Source of the DNA: Paramagnetospirillum marisnigri
GTDB lineage: Bacteria > Pseudomonadota > Alphaproteobacteria > Rhodospirillales > Magnetospirillaceae
DNA length: 64,000 nucleotides
Assembly (NCBI RefSeq): GCF_001650715.1
Contig: NZ_LWQT01000040.1
Span: 1-64,000 of the forward strand
Direction: 5' to 3'
Shown: positions 43,253 through 52,414 of the stretch, in pieces
Layout: every line of letters starts with the position of its first letter
Position numbering within the stretch: position 1 is the first letter of the stretch
Position numbers and translations under genes: made by a program
The notes under the pieces: generated by a model
Database searches by the model: none
What the model was told of the DNA's origin: nothing
What the model saw: only the letters and a program-made list of their open reading frames with translations

Positions 43253-45877
43253 ATGGCGGCGGGACTTAGGAAGATCGAGGTTGCGTCCGGCATCTCCTGG
43301 ATCGAGGTGCCCGAAGCGGACCTCCGCATCCTATGCGGCTGCCCCGCCGATGCCGTGAAGCATATGATGCGTCATGGCTTGATCCTGCCCACCCAAGTGG
43401 GCGGCGTGCGCACGGAAACCGGCCCCAATGCCATCTTGCTGTCGGACGTCATGGTCCAGAACGGCGCCTTCTGCAATCTGGGTGAATTCCCGATCCTGCA
43501 GATGTTCTATCGCCAGGGCATGCTGCTGCCCGGCCATCCCAATAATAGCGGCACCAAGCCGCTGCTGATAGGGCGCCCCGAACAGCTTCAGGCCCAGTTG
43601 CACTACATCTACCGAGGCAATTACGGCCTGATTTCCGAAGAGGAGTTGCAAGACGCCGGGTTGGATGTCGAAACCGCCCGCGACATGATGCGACTCAAGC
43701 TGAAATTCGCCTTCGGCCGCATTCAACACCCCCGCCAGCTCCTGGATTCGCTCCCCCTGGCCGACGAAGAGGTCGAGATCAGGAATGGCGTCACCGTGCG
43801 TCGACGCGACCTCAACGTCTTCGAATTTGGCTATAAGGGCCAAACCGAGACGGTGGATCTCAACCTGCCGCCATTCGAGATGCATGAATGCCCCTATACA
43901 TTGGGCTTTCATCAGATTCCGCGCGAATATTTTGCGGTGGTTCATTCCGGCGACGGCGATGGCTGGGACATCCGGCGGCCCAGCATGGGAGCAGTGCTGG
44001 TCTATCAGGGGGGCATCTATCTGGTGGATGCCGGTCCCAATCTGATCTACGCCCTCAACGCGCTGGGTATCGGCATCAATGAGGTGGAAGGCATCTTCCA
44101 CACCCATTGCCACGACGACCACTTCGCCGGACTGACCACCCTGATCCGCGCCGACCGCCGCATCAAGTATTTCGCCACCCCCATGGTCCGCGCCTCGGTG
44201 GCCAAGAAGCTGGCGGCGCTGCTGTCCATCGAGGAAGAGGATTTTTCAGACTTTTTCGAAGTCCATGATCTGGTCCAGGGTGACTGGAACGATGTGGCGG
44301 GTTTGGAGGTCAAGCCCATCTTCTCGCCCCATCCGGTGGAAACCACGCCCTTCATCTTCCGGGTCCTGTCCGAAAGCGGCTATCGCAGCTACGCCCATTT
44401 CGCCGATATCATCGGCCTGAAGCTCTTGCACGGCATGATCACCGACGACCCCGCCGCGCCGGGCCTGTCCAAGGAATGGATGGCACGGGTCGTCGCCGAT
44501 TACGCCGAACCGGCCGATGTGAAGAAGGTGGATATCGGCGGCGGATTGATCCACGGCCAGGCCGAGGATTTCATCTCGGACACGTCGGGCAAGATCATCT
44601 TGTCCCATACGGCGCTAAAGCTGACCGATCTGCAAAAGCGCATCGGCTCGGGGGCCTCGTTCGGCACCGTCGATGTGCTGATCCCCAGCAATCGGGACTT
44701 CGCCCGACGTTCCGCCTATGGCCATCTGGCCAGCTATTTTCCGACGGTGATGGATTCCCATCTCCAGATTCTGCTGAATTCGCCGCTGGTCACCTTCAAT
44801 CCCGAAACCATCCTGATCAAGGAAGGGTTCGTTGGCGACGCCATCTACCTGCTTCTCACTGGACAGGTGGAGATGCTGAGCCATGAAAGCCCGATCCGCA
44901 GCCAACTGTCCTCGGGCGCGCTGCTGGGCGAGTTGGCCGGGTTGCATGGCCTGCCGTCCTTGGAAACCTATCGCGCCACCAGCTATGTGCAGGCGCTGCG
45001 GTTGTCGAGCGAGCTGTATAGTGAATTCGTCAAGCGCCACAACCTGTTCGGCGATATTTCCCGGCTGATGGAAAGCCGGGAATTCCTCCAGCGCTCCTGG
45101 CTGTTCGGCGAGGTTGTGTCCACCGGAACCTTGAACGCCATCGCCAACGGCATGACCACGCGAAGTTTCGCGGCGGGCGAGCCGCTGTTGGTCGGCGACC
45201 GCCATGTCGCCCTGATCCGCCACGGCGAAGCCGCCAGGGTCGCTGGCGGACGGGAACTGGAACGGCTGGGCCCCGGCGACTTCCTGGGCGAGGAAACGGC
45301 GGTCTTCGAAACGCCTCGATTGTCAGAGGTGATCGCCACCCAGCCAACCGATGTCTATGTCCTGGCCGCCGCCACCCTGGCCAGGATTCCGGGCGTGCGC
45401 TGGAAGCTGTTCGAGACCTTCCATCGCCGCACCAGAGCCTGTTCCCAGGGCCATGGCGAGGAGGGCGAGGGCGGCGGCGAGTTGCCTTGGCGTCCGGAAT
45501 ACAGTGTCAACATCCAGCGCATCGACAATCATCACCGGCGTCTGCTGGAACTGTCGAGCCGACTGATTGAAGCCATGCGCAAGAACAAGGGGGAGACGGA
45601 AACCGCCGAGTCCATGGAAGCGCTCATCGCCTTTGCCCTGTATCATTTCACCGAGGAGGAAATGATGCTGAAGCGCTACGGCTATCCTGAACTTCAAGGG
45701 CACGGCTCCAAGCACAAGCGCCTGATGGCCCAGGTTCACGACCTGGAGCAAAGGATTGCGGCCCGGTCCATGTCCGTGGCCGAGGTGCTCGCCTTCCTGG
45801 AAGACTGGATCATTACCCACATTCTGATGGAAGATCGCCGGTACGCCCCCTTCGTCAACGACAAAGGAGTCTATTAG
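43253..45877 (+). CDS. metallo-beta-lactamase / double cNMP-binding / hemerythrin fusion sensor
   Basis: This is an 874-residue soluble protein. About residues 210-470 form a metallo-beta-lactamase fold with a full dinuclear ligand set: H285, H287, D289 and H290 (THCHDDH), H360, D385 and H452. About 510-600 is a cNMP-binding domain, and about 630-725 a second, more degenerate one. The last 120 residues are a bacteriohemerythrin, with ligands in DNHHRRL, YHFTEEE, HGSKHKR and THILMEDRRY. Diiron MBL and hemerythrin domains both bind O2 or NO in other proteins. The upstream 200 residues match nothing I know. It is followed 8 bases later by a PAS histidine kinase. Confidence 0.88.
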   Translation: MAAGLRKIEVASGISWIEVPEADLRILCGCPADAVKHMMRHGLILPTQVGGVRTETGPNAILLSDVMVQNGAFCNLGEFPILQMFYRQGMLLPGHPNNSGTKPLLIGRPEQLQAQLHYIYRGNYGLISEEELQDAGLDVETARDMMRLKLKFAFGRIQHPRQLLDSLPLADEEVEIRNGVTVRRRDLNVFEFGYKGQTETVDLNLPPFEMHECPYTLGFHQIPREYFAVVHSGDGDGWDIRRPSMGAVLVYQGGIYLVDAGPNLIYALNALGIGINEVEGIFHTHCHDDHFAGLTTLIRADRRIKYFATPMVRASVAKKLAALLSIEEEDFSDFFEVHDLVQGDWNDVAGLEVKPIFSPHPVETTPFIFRVLSESGYRSYAHFADIIGLKLLHGMITDDPAAPGLSKEWMARVVADYAEPADVKKVDIGGGLIHGQAEDFISDTSGKIILSHTALKLTDLQKRIGSGASFGTVDVLIPSNRDFARRSAYGHLASYFPTVMDSHLQILLNSPLVTFNPETILIKEGFVGDAIYLLLTGQVEMLSHESPIRSQLSSGALLGELAGLHGLPSLETYRATSYVQALRLSSELYSEFVKRHNLFGDISRLMESREFLQRSWLFGEVVSTGTLNAIANGMTTRSFAAGEPLLVGDRHVALIRHGEAARVAGGRELERLGPGDFLGEETAVFETPRLSEVIATQPTDVYVLAAATLARIPGVRWKLFETFHRRTRACSQGHGEEGEGGGELPWRPEYSVNIQRIDNHHRRLLELSSRLIEAMRKNKGETETAESMEALIAFALYHFTEEEMMLKRYGYPELQGHGSKHKRLMAQVHDLEQRIAARSMSVAEVLAFLEDWIITHILMEDRRYAPFVNDKGVY

Positions 45878-45885
45878 GAACAGAT

Positions 45886-47844
45886 ATGAAGCACTCCGCC
45901 CCCGGCCACGAAACCATAGACCTGACGATGATGCAGGGGGTCCTGGAACACCTTGACCAGGGCATCTCGGTCTTTGACACCGATCTGCGGCTGGTCTTGT
46001 GGAACCGACGGTTCGGCGAGCTGTTTCAACTGCCCCCCCATCTGCTGGTGCATGGCGCCGCGTTCGAGGCGATCATCCGCTTCAATGCCGAACGGGGGGA
46101 ATACGGCCCCTGCGATGCCGACGCCTTCGTCGCCGAGCGGATCAGTATTGCCCGCGAGTTCCGCTCGCACCGCACGGTCCGGACCCGCCCCGATGGCCGT
46201 GTCATCGAGATCATCGGCAATCCCCTGCCCAATGGTGGCTTCGTGACCACCTATGCCGACGTGACCGTCGCCCATCAGGTCACAGACAATCTGCGCGAAT
46301 CCAACGAACGGCTGGATCAGATGGTGGAGCGCCGCACCCACGCGCTGCAGCAGAGCGAGGACCGGCATCGCGCCTATGCGGAATTGCTGGAGGCCACCGT
46401 CCGCCACATGCCCCAGGGGGTCAGTGTCTTCGATTCCGATCTCAATCTGGTGGTTGCCAATGACGGGTTCTTCGAGCTGACCCAGATCCCCAAGGACTTC
46501 AATGTCCCGGGCAAGGCGTTCGAGGACTTCATGCTGTTCAATGCGCAAAGGGGCGAATACGGCCCTGGCGATCCGATGGAACTGGCCCGTCAGCGCGTCG
46601 AGATCGCCCGCAAGATGGAGCCCCACGCCTTCGACCGCATCCGCCCCGACGGGGCCGTGGTGGAAGTTCGCGGCAATCCCATTCCCGGGCGAGGCTTCAT
46701 CAGCACCTTCACCGACATCACCGCCCGCCACCAGGCCGAGGAAGCCTTGCGCGAGGCCATGACCATGGCCCGCACCCTGCTGGACGCGCCGGGCTTGATC
46801 ATCTTCCTGATCACCCTGGACGGCACCATCGTCGACCTCAACGAGGGCGGCGCCATGGCCTTGCGCCAGTCCAAGGCCGAATTGATCGGCAGCAATGTCT
46901 ATCAGGTCATGCCGCCCAAGGTCAGCGCCCGCCGCGCCGCCTTCGCCCAACTGGCGCTGGCCGAGGGCCGCGCCGTCCATTTCGAGGATGAATCCCACGG
47001 CCGTTGGTACGAGATCACCATCACCCCCTATCCTGTCGATCGAACCTCGGCGCCCCGACTGATGATCATCGCCCATGAGGTCACCCACCGCCGCAAGGCC
47101 GAGGAGCGGCTGCGCGAGGCGAGCGTGATGGCGGAATCGGCCAACCGCACCAAGACCGAGTTCCTGGCCGCCATGAGCCACGAACTGCGCACGCCCCTGA
47201 ACGCGATCATTGGCTTTTCCGAAATCATCATGCGCGAGATGTTCGGGCCGCTGTCCGATCGCTACCGCGCCTATGGTCAGGATATCAACGCGGCCGGGCA
47301 GCATCTGTTGGCCATGATCAACGACATTCTCGACATCTCGCGCATCGAGATCGGTGCCTTCAGCCTGTCACTGGAGACTATCGAGCCAGCCTCCTTGGCG
47401 GAATCGGCATTGCGCCTGATCAGCACCCGGGCGGAACAGGGCTCGATCCAACTTCTGTCCAAGATTCCCAAGAATTTGCCCATGCTGCGGGTGGATATCC
47501 GCAGAACCAAGCAGATCCTGCTGAACCTGCTGGGCAATGCCGTCAAATTCACCCCGGCGGGGGGGCGCGTGTCGCTGTCGGCCCGTCTGGAGCCCGATGG
47601 CGGTCTGGCCTTCCTGGTATCCGATACCGGCATCGGCATGGCACCCGACGACATTGCCGTGGCCCTGGCACCGTTCGGTCAGGTGGATAGCGGCCTCGAC
47701 CGCCGCTTCGAGGGCGTTGGCCTGGGACTGCCCCTGTCGAAATCACTGGTGGAACTGCATGGGGGATCGCTGGTCCTGGAGTCGGTGCCCGGACAGGGAA
47801 CCACCGTCACCGTCCGCTTTCCGCCCCAATGCCTGGTGACATGA
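45886..47844 (+). CDS. multi-PAS sensor histidine kinase
   Basis: This is a 652-residue cytoplasmic kinase. Two PAS-7-type domains of similar sequence (about residues 15-130 and 165-280; FDTDLRLVLWNRRF and FDSDLNLVVANDGFF) have a coiled-coil linker between them. A third PAS domain (about 295-400) precedes the kinase core. The phosphoacceptor is in AAMSHELRTPLN. The ATP site shows NLLGNAVKFTP, DTGIGM and GVGLGLPLSKSLVELHGG. There are no membrane segments. The nearest partner is the MBL/cNMP/hemerythrin gene 8 bases upstream. No response regulator is adjacent. Confidence 0.92.
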   Translation: MKHSAPGHETIDLTMMQGVLEHLDQGISVFDTDLRLVLWNRRFGELFQLPPHLLVHGAAFEAIIRFNAERGEYGPCDADAFVAERISIAREFRSHRTVRTRPDGRVIEIIGNPLPNGGFVTTYADVTVAHQVTDNLRESNERLDQMVERRTHALQQSEDRHRAYAELLEATVRHMPQGVSVFDSDLNLVVANDGFFELTQIPKDFNVPGKAFEDFMLFNAQRGEYGPGDPMELARQRVEIARKMEPHAFDRIRPDGAVVEVRGNPIPGRGFISTFTDITARHQAEEALREAMTMARTLLDAPGLIIFLITLDGTIVDLNEGGAMALRQSKAELIGSNVYQVMPPKVSARRAAFAQLALAEGRAVHFEDESHGRWYEITITPYPVDRTSAPRLMIIAHEVTHRRKAEERLREASVMAESANRTKTEFLAAMSHELRTPLNAIIGFSEIIMREMFGPLSDRYRAYGQDINAAGQHLLAMINDILDISRIEIGAFSLSLETIEPASLAESALRLISTRAEQGSIQLLSKIPKNLPMLRVDIRRTKQILLNLLGNAVKFTPAGGRVSLSARLEPDGGLAFLVSDTGIGMAPDDIAVALAPFGQVDSGLDRRFEGVGLGLPLSKSLVELHGGSLVLESVPGQGTTVTVRFPPQCLVT

Positions 47845-47848
47845 AGCC

Positions 47849-48262
47849 TCAGTTGCCGTCCTTGACCCAGGGAATGCGCTGCACCGGCACGCCTTCCTCT
47901 TCCAGTTCCTTGGCCTGTTCGACGGTCGCCTCGCCATAGATGGGGCGGGATTCACCCTCGCCATAGTGAATCTTGCGCGCCTCCTCGGGAAAGCGCTCGC
48001 CCACATAGTCGCAGCTTTCCTTGACCTGCCGCTTCATTTCCACCAGCACCTTGCGGACTTCACCCACCGCTTCGCGCACATCCAGGGCATCGCCGCGTCC
48101 CTTGGCCAGCCGGGGCGCCATGGGGGCCTTTTCAATGCTGGTGCCGCCGCAGATCGGACAGGAAATGCCGCCAGCGGCGGCCAAGGCGTCATAGGTGGCG
48201 CCGTCCTTGAACCAGGCTTCGAATTGATGCTGGTCGCCACAGCGCAGTTCAAACAAAATCAT
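47849..48262 (-). CDS. DUF1178 family protein
   Basis: This 137-residue protein has the DUF1178 start MILFELRCGDQHQFEAWFKD and a zinc-type CPICGG motif at about residues 35-40. A charged helical middle (EAVGEVRKVLVEMKRQVKESCDYVGERFPEEARKIHYG) is the conserved family block. The function is unknown. In many Alphaproteobacteria it follows grxC and a nitrilase-like gene; here those lie 7 kb away. It is convergent with the kinase gene, with a 4-base gap. Confidence 0.9.
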   Translation of the reverse strand: MILFELRCGDQHQFEAWFKDGATYDALAAAGGISCPICGGTSIEKAPMAPRLAKGRGDALDVREAVGEVRKVLVEMKRQVKESCDYVGERFPEEARKIHYGEGESRPIYGEATVEQAKELEEEGVPVQRIPWVKDGN

Positions 48263-48330
48263 TTGAGGTCACGTCCCGTCCATCGCGGACCCATAGTATA
48301 AGACCCAACCGGGGAGGAACGCAAAACACC

Positions 48331-48861
48331 ATGGGCATGGATGCGTGCAAGATCGAGCCGTCGCCGTGGATCACCCGCTTCGCTTCCCTGGCGCGGCCGG
48401 GCGGAGCGGTGCTGGATCTCGCCTGCGGCGGCGGACGCCATTCGCGGCTGTTCCTCGAGCGGGGCCATCCGGTGACGGCGGTGGACCGCGATGTGGCCCA
48501 GGCCGCCCTGGCGGTTGGGGCCGAGCGCATCGCCGCCGACCTGGAGGATGGATCGCCCTGGCCGCTGCCCAACCGCCGTTTCGCCGTGGTGGTTGTCACC
48601 AATTATCTGTGGCGCCCCCTGTTCCCGGCACTGCTGGGCAGTCTGGAAGAGGGCGGCTTGCTGCTTTACGAGACCTTCGCCCTGGGCAATGAGGTTTTCG
48701 GCCGTCCGCGCAATCCCGATCATCTGCTGGAGCGCGGCGAGTTGTTGCGTCTTTGCACGGGCTTGACGGTGGTGGCCTTCGAGGACGGCATCGAGGCGGG
48801 GCGCAAGGTGGTGCAGCGCCTGTGCGCCATCAATGGTCCAGGCCCCGCCCCGCTGCCCTAG
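48331..48861 (+). CDS. class I SAM-dependent methyltransferase
   Basis: This 176-residue methyltransferase is related to the TehB/UbiG-like group. Motif I is VLDLACGGGRHSRLFLERGH, followed by TAVDRD (acidic end of strand 2) and a VVVTNYLWRPLFPALL block. The substrate is unknown. The gene is short but complete. Its TAG stop is part of the TAGAGT edge of an inverted-repeat element, just as for glgP. Confidence 0.8.
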   Translation: MGMDACKIEPSPWITRFASLARPGGAVLDLACGGGRHSRLFLERGHPVTAVDRDVAQAALAVGAERIAADLEDGSPWPLPNRRFAVVVVTNYLWRPLFPALLGSLEEGGLLLYETFALGNEVFGRPRNPDHLLERGELLRLCTGLTVVAFEDGIEAGRKVVQRLCAINGPGPAPLP

Positions 48862-48996
48862 AGTCTGTCCGAGTTTGGTGGAGTCAACATTCCCTCTCGT
48901 CACCCTCGGGCCTGACCCGAGGGTCCATGGATGGCCGGATCAAGTCCGGCCATGACGAGGAGCGAGAAAGCTTCCGCCTAAATCGGACAAACACTA
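48859..48996. repeat. 138-base element with imperfect inverted repeats, related to the one after glgP
   Basis: The left edge TAGAGTCTGTCCGAGTTT is mirrored at 48979-48996 by TAAATCGGACAAACACTA. Inside, CTCGTCA (48896-48902) pairs with TGACGAG (48953-48959). Two hairpins lie within it: CCCTCGGG with CCCGAGGG (48903-48923), and ATGGCCGGA with TCCGGCCAT (48931-48953). The edge resembles TAGAGTTTGTCCGGTTTAA at 19409. It may serve as terminator for the methyltransferase gene. Confidence 0.65.
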
Positions 48997-49013
48997 GAAG
49001 GGGGGAAACCCAA

Positions 49014-50279
49014 TCAGGTCACGATGGCGCCGGTCTTGGGCGGCTGGGCCTTCTTCACCCCGGCGAACATCTTGCCGATGAAGGCCGCCAGATCGGAAAG
49101 CTCGGTATCCTGCGAAATTCCCGCAGCCTTGGCCCGTTCCACGAACTTGCCCACATAGTCCAGATTCCCCGGCACTCCGAAGGAACGGCGGAACATGTCC
49201 TCGCCCAGCATGTCGAACAGAATGATGGTGGTCACCGCCAACTGGTCGGTGCGCAAGCCAAGATCGCCCACCAGCATCTTGGCGGGCAAGCCGCCCATCT
49301 CGGACAGCAAGCCGGTGATGCGCACCGTCTGCTCGGCATTGGGCAAGGCCGCCCGCACCGCGGGGTCCAGCAGGGTCATGGTGAAGGCGGCGCCACGCAG
49401 GCGCTTCTGATCGGGGGTCAGCACCTCGGCCAGGCGGGCGCGGCGGTCCTGGGTGGCGGCAGCGGGCTTGGCGGTCTCGATGGGCGCCATGCGCGCCCCA
49501 TCGCCCGCCTCGGCGCCACCGCTGGGAGACACCCCCAGCGACTTGGCCTTCTCCTTGGTCTTGGCGGCCTCGGCCTTAGCTTTGGCCGACAGCAGGAAGG
49601 TGGGGATGGCCTCGGGCAGGGTGGAAGGAACCGGCAGCTCCTTCGGATTGTCGCGCAAACGCCGGATATCCTCGGGGACCTTGTAGTCCAGGATACGGCT
49701 GCCCAGCCGCTTCACCATCTGCGGCGACAGGGTCGAATACTCCGGCACCAGCGGCACCTGCCAGTCGTGCAGCAGGTGCTCCTTGAAGGCGTCGTAAAGC
49801 GCTTCTCCCCGGCCGCGCTTGGCCTTGGCCGCGCCGGGACCGGCCACGAACAGCTTGACCAACCGGCCCAGCATGCCGCTGCCCCTCTCCGCCTCCTTGT
49901 CTTGCCGCGAGGCGCCGCGCAGCGACCGGTTCTCGCCATCGAGGCGCTTGCGGAAATGGCGCTTGGCATGGGTACGCACCACCATGGCCACCACGTCGTC
50001 GAGGCTGCGGCCGCACGACAGCAAGGCGTCGGCGGTTTCCACGGGGACATTGTGCTGGTCCACCAGCAGGGCGGCGAATCTCTCCGGATTGGCGCGGAAG
50101 GCCTTGAAGCAACGGTCCAGCAGTTCGGGATCGTCCAGGACATGCTCCAGCACGCCCCGGCGCGGCAGCTTCTTCAGCTCCGGCACCAGTTGGGCCATGA
50201 CCTCGGCAACCGGCCCTTCAAGGGTCAGGTTGATGCGGCGAACCATGTCTGCTTGCACGGCGGAAGGCAGGCGCGGCAT
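49014..50279 (-). CDS. uncharacterised protein, paralogue A
   Basis: This is a 421-residue soluble protein of unknown family. An N-terminal conserved half (about residues 1-190) contains LEGPVAEVMAQLVPELKKLP, LSCGRSLDDVVAMVVRTHAKRHFRK and HDWQVPLVPEYSTL. An Ala/Lys-rich linker (about 210-260) is followed by a conserved C-terminal part with LLDPAVRAALPNAEQTVRI and LGLRTDQLAV. The same three blocks occur in the next gene, so the two are tandem duplicates. ATG 50279 is chosen; a TTG just upstream adds one residue. No membrane segments or catalytic motifs are seen. Confidence 0.8.
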   Translation of the reverse strand: MPRLPSAVQADMVRRINLTLEGPVAEVMAQLVPELKKLPRRGVLEHVLDDPELLDRCFKAFRANPERFAALLVDQHNVPVETADALLSCGRSLDDVVAMVVRTHAKRHFRKRLDGENRSLRGASRQDKEAERGSGMLGRLVKLFVAGPGAAKAKRGRGEALYDAFKEHLLHDWQVPLVPEYSTLSPQMVKRLGSRILDYKVPEDIRRLRDNPKELPVPSTLPEAIPTFLLSAKAKAEAAKTKEKAKSLGVSPSGGAEAGDGARMAPIETAKPAAATQDRRARLAEVLTPDQKRLRGAAFTMTLLDPAVRAALPNAEQTVRITGLLSEMGGLPAKMLVGDLGLRTDQLAVTTIILFDMLGEDMFRRSFGVPGNLDYVGKFVERAKAAGISQDTELSDLAAFIGKMFAGVKKAQPPKTGAIVT

Positions 50280-50351
50280 CAATGGGTCCGTTCAGTTCGA
50301 TCCATCCTACAAAGGTAGGACGCTTCGCGGGAAAACCCAAGCCTACGGAAG

Positions 50352-51464
50352 TCAGTCCCGTCGCGACCGATGGCCGAAGCGGGCGAAGACACCACGCATG
50401 AAAATGGCGCAGTCCAGCACGTCCGATCCCGGCCCCAGCGCCCGCACCCGGGCGCGATCGACGATGCGCGACACCAGTTCCGGATCGGCGCGCGGGCCGA
50501 ACAGACGGCCGAACACCGTGCTGCCGATACTGTCATGGGCCACCAGCAGCATCACCGCCAGTTGGTCCTTGCGCAGCCCCAGGCCTTCCACCAGCAGCGA
50601 TGCCGGGGTCGCGCCGACGCCACGCAACACGTCGCTGATCTTGACGATCTGATCGGCGTTGGGCAAAGCCGCCCGGACCTCGGGGTCCAGCAGGATCTGG
50701 TTGAAAGCCTCGGTGCGCAGGCGCAAGCCATCGGCCGACAGGATATCCGTCAAAACCGCCGTGCGCGGATCGGTGGCCTGTACCGAGGGACCGGACTCGC
50801 CAGGCGCCGATGCCCCCTGCAGCAGCGCCCCGTTCAACCCGGCGGTGCCGACAACGATGGTATCGGTCCGGGCGGGCATTTCGGGCCGCATCACCGGAGC
50901 ATCGGGATCGGCGATCAGACGGGCCAGGGCCTCGGGCTCGCGGGCATCCAGAATCTTGGCACCGACGCGCCGCACCAGGGCCGGTTCCATCTCGGCATAG
51001 GTCGGGACCAGCGGCACCTGCCATTCGTGCAGCAGATAGGCCTTGATGGCGTCATAGAGTTCGTCAGCCGCGCTGCGGGTTTCCGGCACGCTGTTCCCCG
51101 CCTCGCGGGTGCTGGGCATCAGGGTGCGGCGGAAATAGCGTTTGGCGGCGGTGCGCACCACCATGGCGATGACTTCCGCCAGGGTGCGGCCGCAGGACAG
51201 CGGCACATTGTCCTCGGTCACCGGGCGGCGGCGCTCGTCCACCACCACCTGGCGGAACCGCGCGCGCTCGCTGCGGAAAATCTCGAAACACCGCGCCAAC
51301 AGCCCCAGATCATCCAGGGTGCGGTCATAGGCCTGCTCGCGCGGCAGGGCCTTGAGCTCCGGCAGGAACTGGCCAAGGATATCGACCACCGGCCCCTGAA
51401 GGGTACCGTTGATCCGGAAGACCGCTGTGGCCGTGTCGGTCATGGCGGTGGCGTTTGCACCCAT
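50352..51464 (-). CDS. uncharacterised protein, paralogue B
   Basis: This 370-residue protein shares its order of conserved blocks with the gene 72 bases downstream: INGTLQGPVVDILGQFLPEL, LSCGRTLAEVIAMVVRTAAKRYFRR, HEWQVPLVPTYAEM, LLDPEVRAALPNADQIVKI and LGLRKDQLAV. The linker is shorter and unlike that of paralogue A. ATG 51464 follows AAAGGAG. No function can be assigned from motifs. A perfect CRP-type palindrome lies 107 bases upstream of the start. Confidence 0.8.
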   Translation of the reverse strand: MGANATAMTDTATAVFRINGTLQGPVVDILGQFLPELKALPREQAYDRTLDDLGLLARCFEIFRSERARFRQVVVDERRRPVTEDNVPLSCGRTLAEVIAMVVRTAAKRYFRRTLMPSTREAGNSVPETRSAADELYDAIKAYLLHEWQVPLVPTYAEMEPALVRRVGAKILDAREPEALARLIADPDAPVMRPEMPARTDTIVVGTAGLNGALLQGASAPGESGPSVQATDPRTAVLTDILSADGLRLRTEAFNQILLDPEVRAALPNADQIVKISDVLRGVGATPASLLVEGLGLRKDQLAVMLLVAHDSIGSTVFGRLFGPRADPELVSRIVDRARVRALGPGSDVLDCAIFMRGVFARFGHRSRRD

Positions 51465-51570
51465 GACCGGCTCCTTTCGTCAATGGGTTAAATTTATTGC
51501 CTAATTTACCCCAATATGACGGGGGCTGGTAGGACTATCACCAGACTAGACCACATCACAGCTAGGGGAA

Positions 51571-51586
51571 TGTGATCGCCTTCACA
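51571..51586. promoter_or_regulatory. perfect CRP-type palindrome
   Basis: TGTGA-TCGCCT-TCACA matches the half-sites of the E. coli CRP consensus exactly. It lies between the end of map and the start of paralogue B, both on the minus strand, and so would serve the paralogue pair. Whether this organism's CRP/FNR-family proteins use this site is not shown. Confidence 0.5.
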
Positions 51587-51600
51587 CAATGAAGACGATT

Positions 51601-52401
51601 TCACTCATTATAAGGCGGACAATGCAGTCCGGCGGGAGATGCGGTAAAGACTTCGCAACCCGAGGCTGTGACTCCGATGGAATGCTCGAATTGGGCCGAC
51701 AGTGACTTATCCTTGGTCACCGCCGTCCAGCCATCGGCCAGGATCTTGGTTTCCGCCCGCCCGGCATTGATCATGGGCTCGATGGTGAAGAACATGCCCG
51801 GTTCCAGCACCACGCCCTGGCCGGGCTTACCGAAATGCATGACGTTGGGGGCCTCGTGGAAGACCCGCCCCAAACCGTGTCCACAGAAATCCCGGACCAC
51901 GGAAAAGCGATGATTTTCGACGAAGCTCTGGATGGCATGGCCCACATCGCCCAGGGTGGCCCCGGGCTTGACCACCTCGATGGAGCGCATCAGGGCCTCG
52001 TAGGTGACCTCCACCAGCTTGCGGGCCTTCACCCCCACCTTGCCGACGAAATACATCCGCGAGGAATCGCCGTGCCAGCCATCCAGGATGGGGGTCACGT
52101 CGATATTGACGATATCGCCGTCCTCCAGCCTCTTCTCACCCGGTATGCCGTGGCAGACCACATGATTGACCGAGGTGCAGATGGACTTGGGAAAACCGCG
52201 ATAGTTCATGGGGGCGTTGATGGCGCCGCGACTGCTGATGAACTCGGCGCACAGACGGTCGATCTCGGCGGTGGCGACACCGGGAACCACATGGGGCGTG
52301 ATGAAGTCCAGGGTTTCGGCCGCCAAGCGGCCCGCCCGCCGCATGCCTTCGAAATCAGCGGGGCCGTGCAGGCGAATTCGTGAGGAGTCCTGATCGTCCA
52401 A
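51601..52401 (-). CDS. map: type I methionine aminopeptidase
   Basis: This enzyme removes the initiator methionine from nascent proteins. The 266-residue protein has the five metal ligands of the M24A family: D in NIDVTP, D in GDSSRMY, H in CGHGLGRVFHE, E in FTIEPM and E in FEHSIG. The N-terminus is uncertain. TTG at 52401 gives a normal start (LDDQDSSRIRLHG), but AGGA lies too close. The next ATG would fall inside the conserved domain. It follows sfsA by 13 bases. Confidence 0.92.
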   Translation of the reverse strand: MDDQDSSRIRLHGPADFEGMRRAGRLAAETLDFITPHVVPGVATAEIDRLCAEFISSRGAINAPMNYRGFPKSICTSVNHVVCHGIPGEKRLEDGDIVNIDVTPILDGWHGDSSRMYFVGKVGVKARKLVEVTYEALMRSIEVVKPGATLGDVGHAIQSFVENHRFSVVRDFCGHGLGRVFHEAPNVMHFGKPGQGVVLEPGMFFTIEPMINAGRAETKILADGWTAVTKDKSLSAQFEHSIGVTASGCEVFTASPAGLHCPPYNE

Positions 52402-52414
52402 TTCCTGAAATCTT

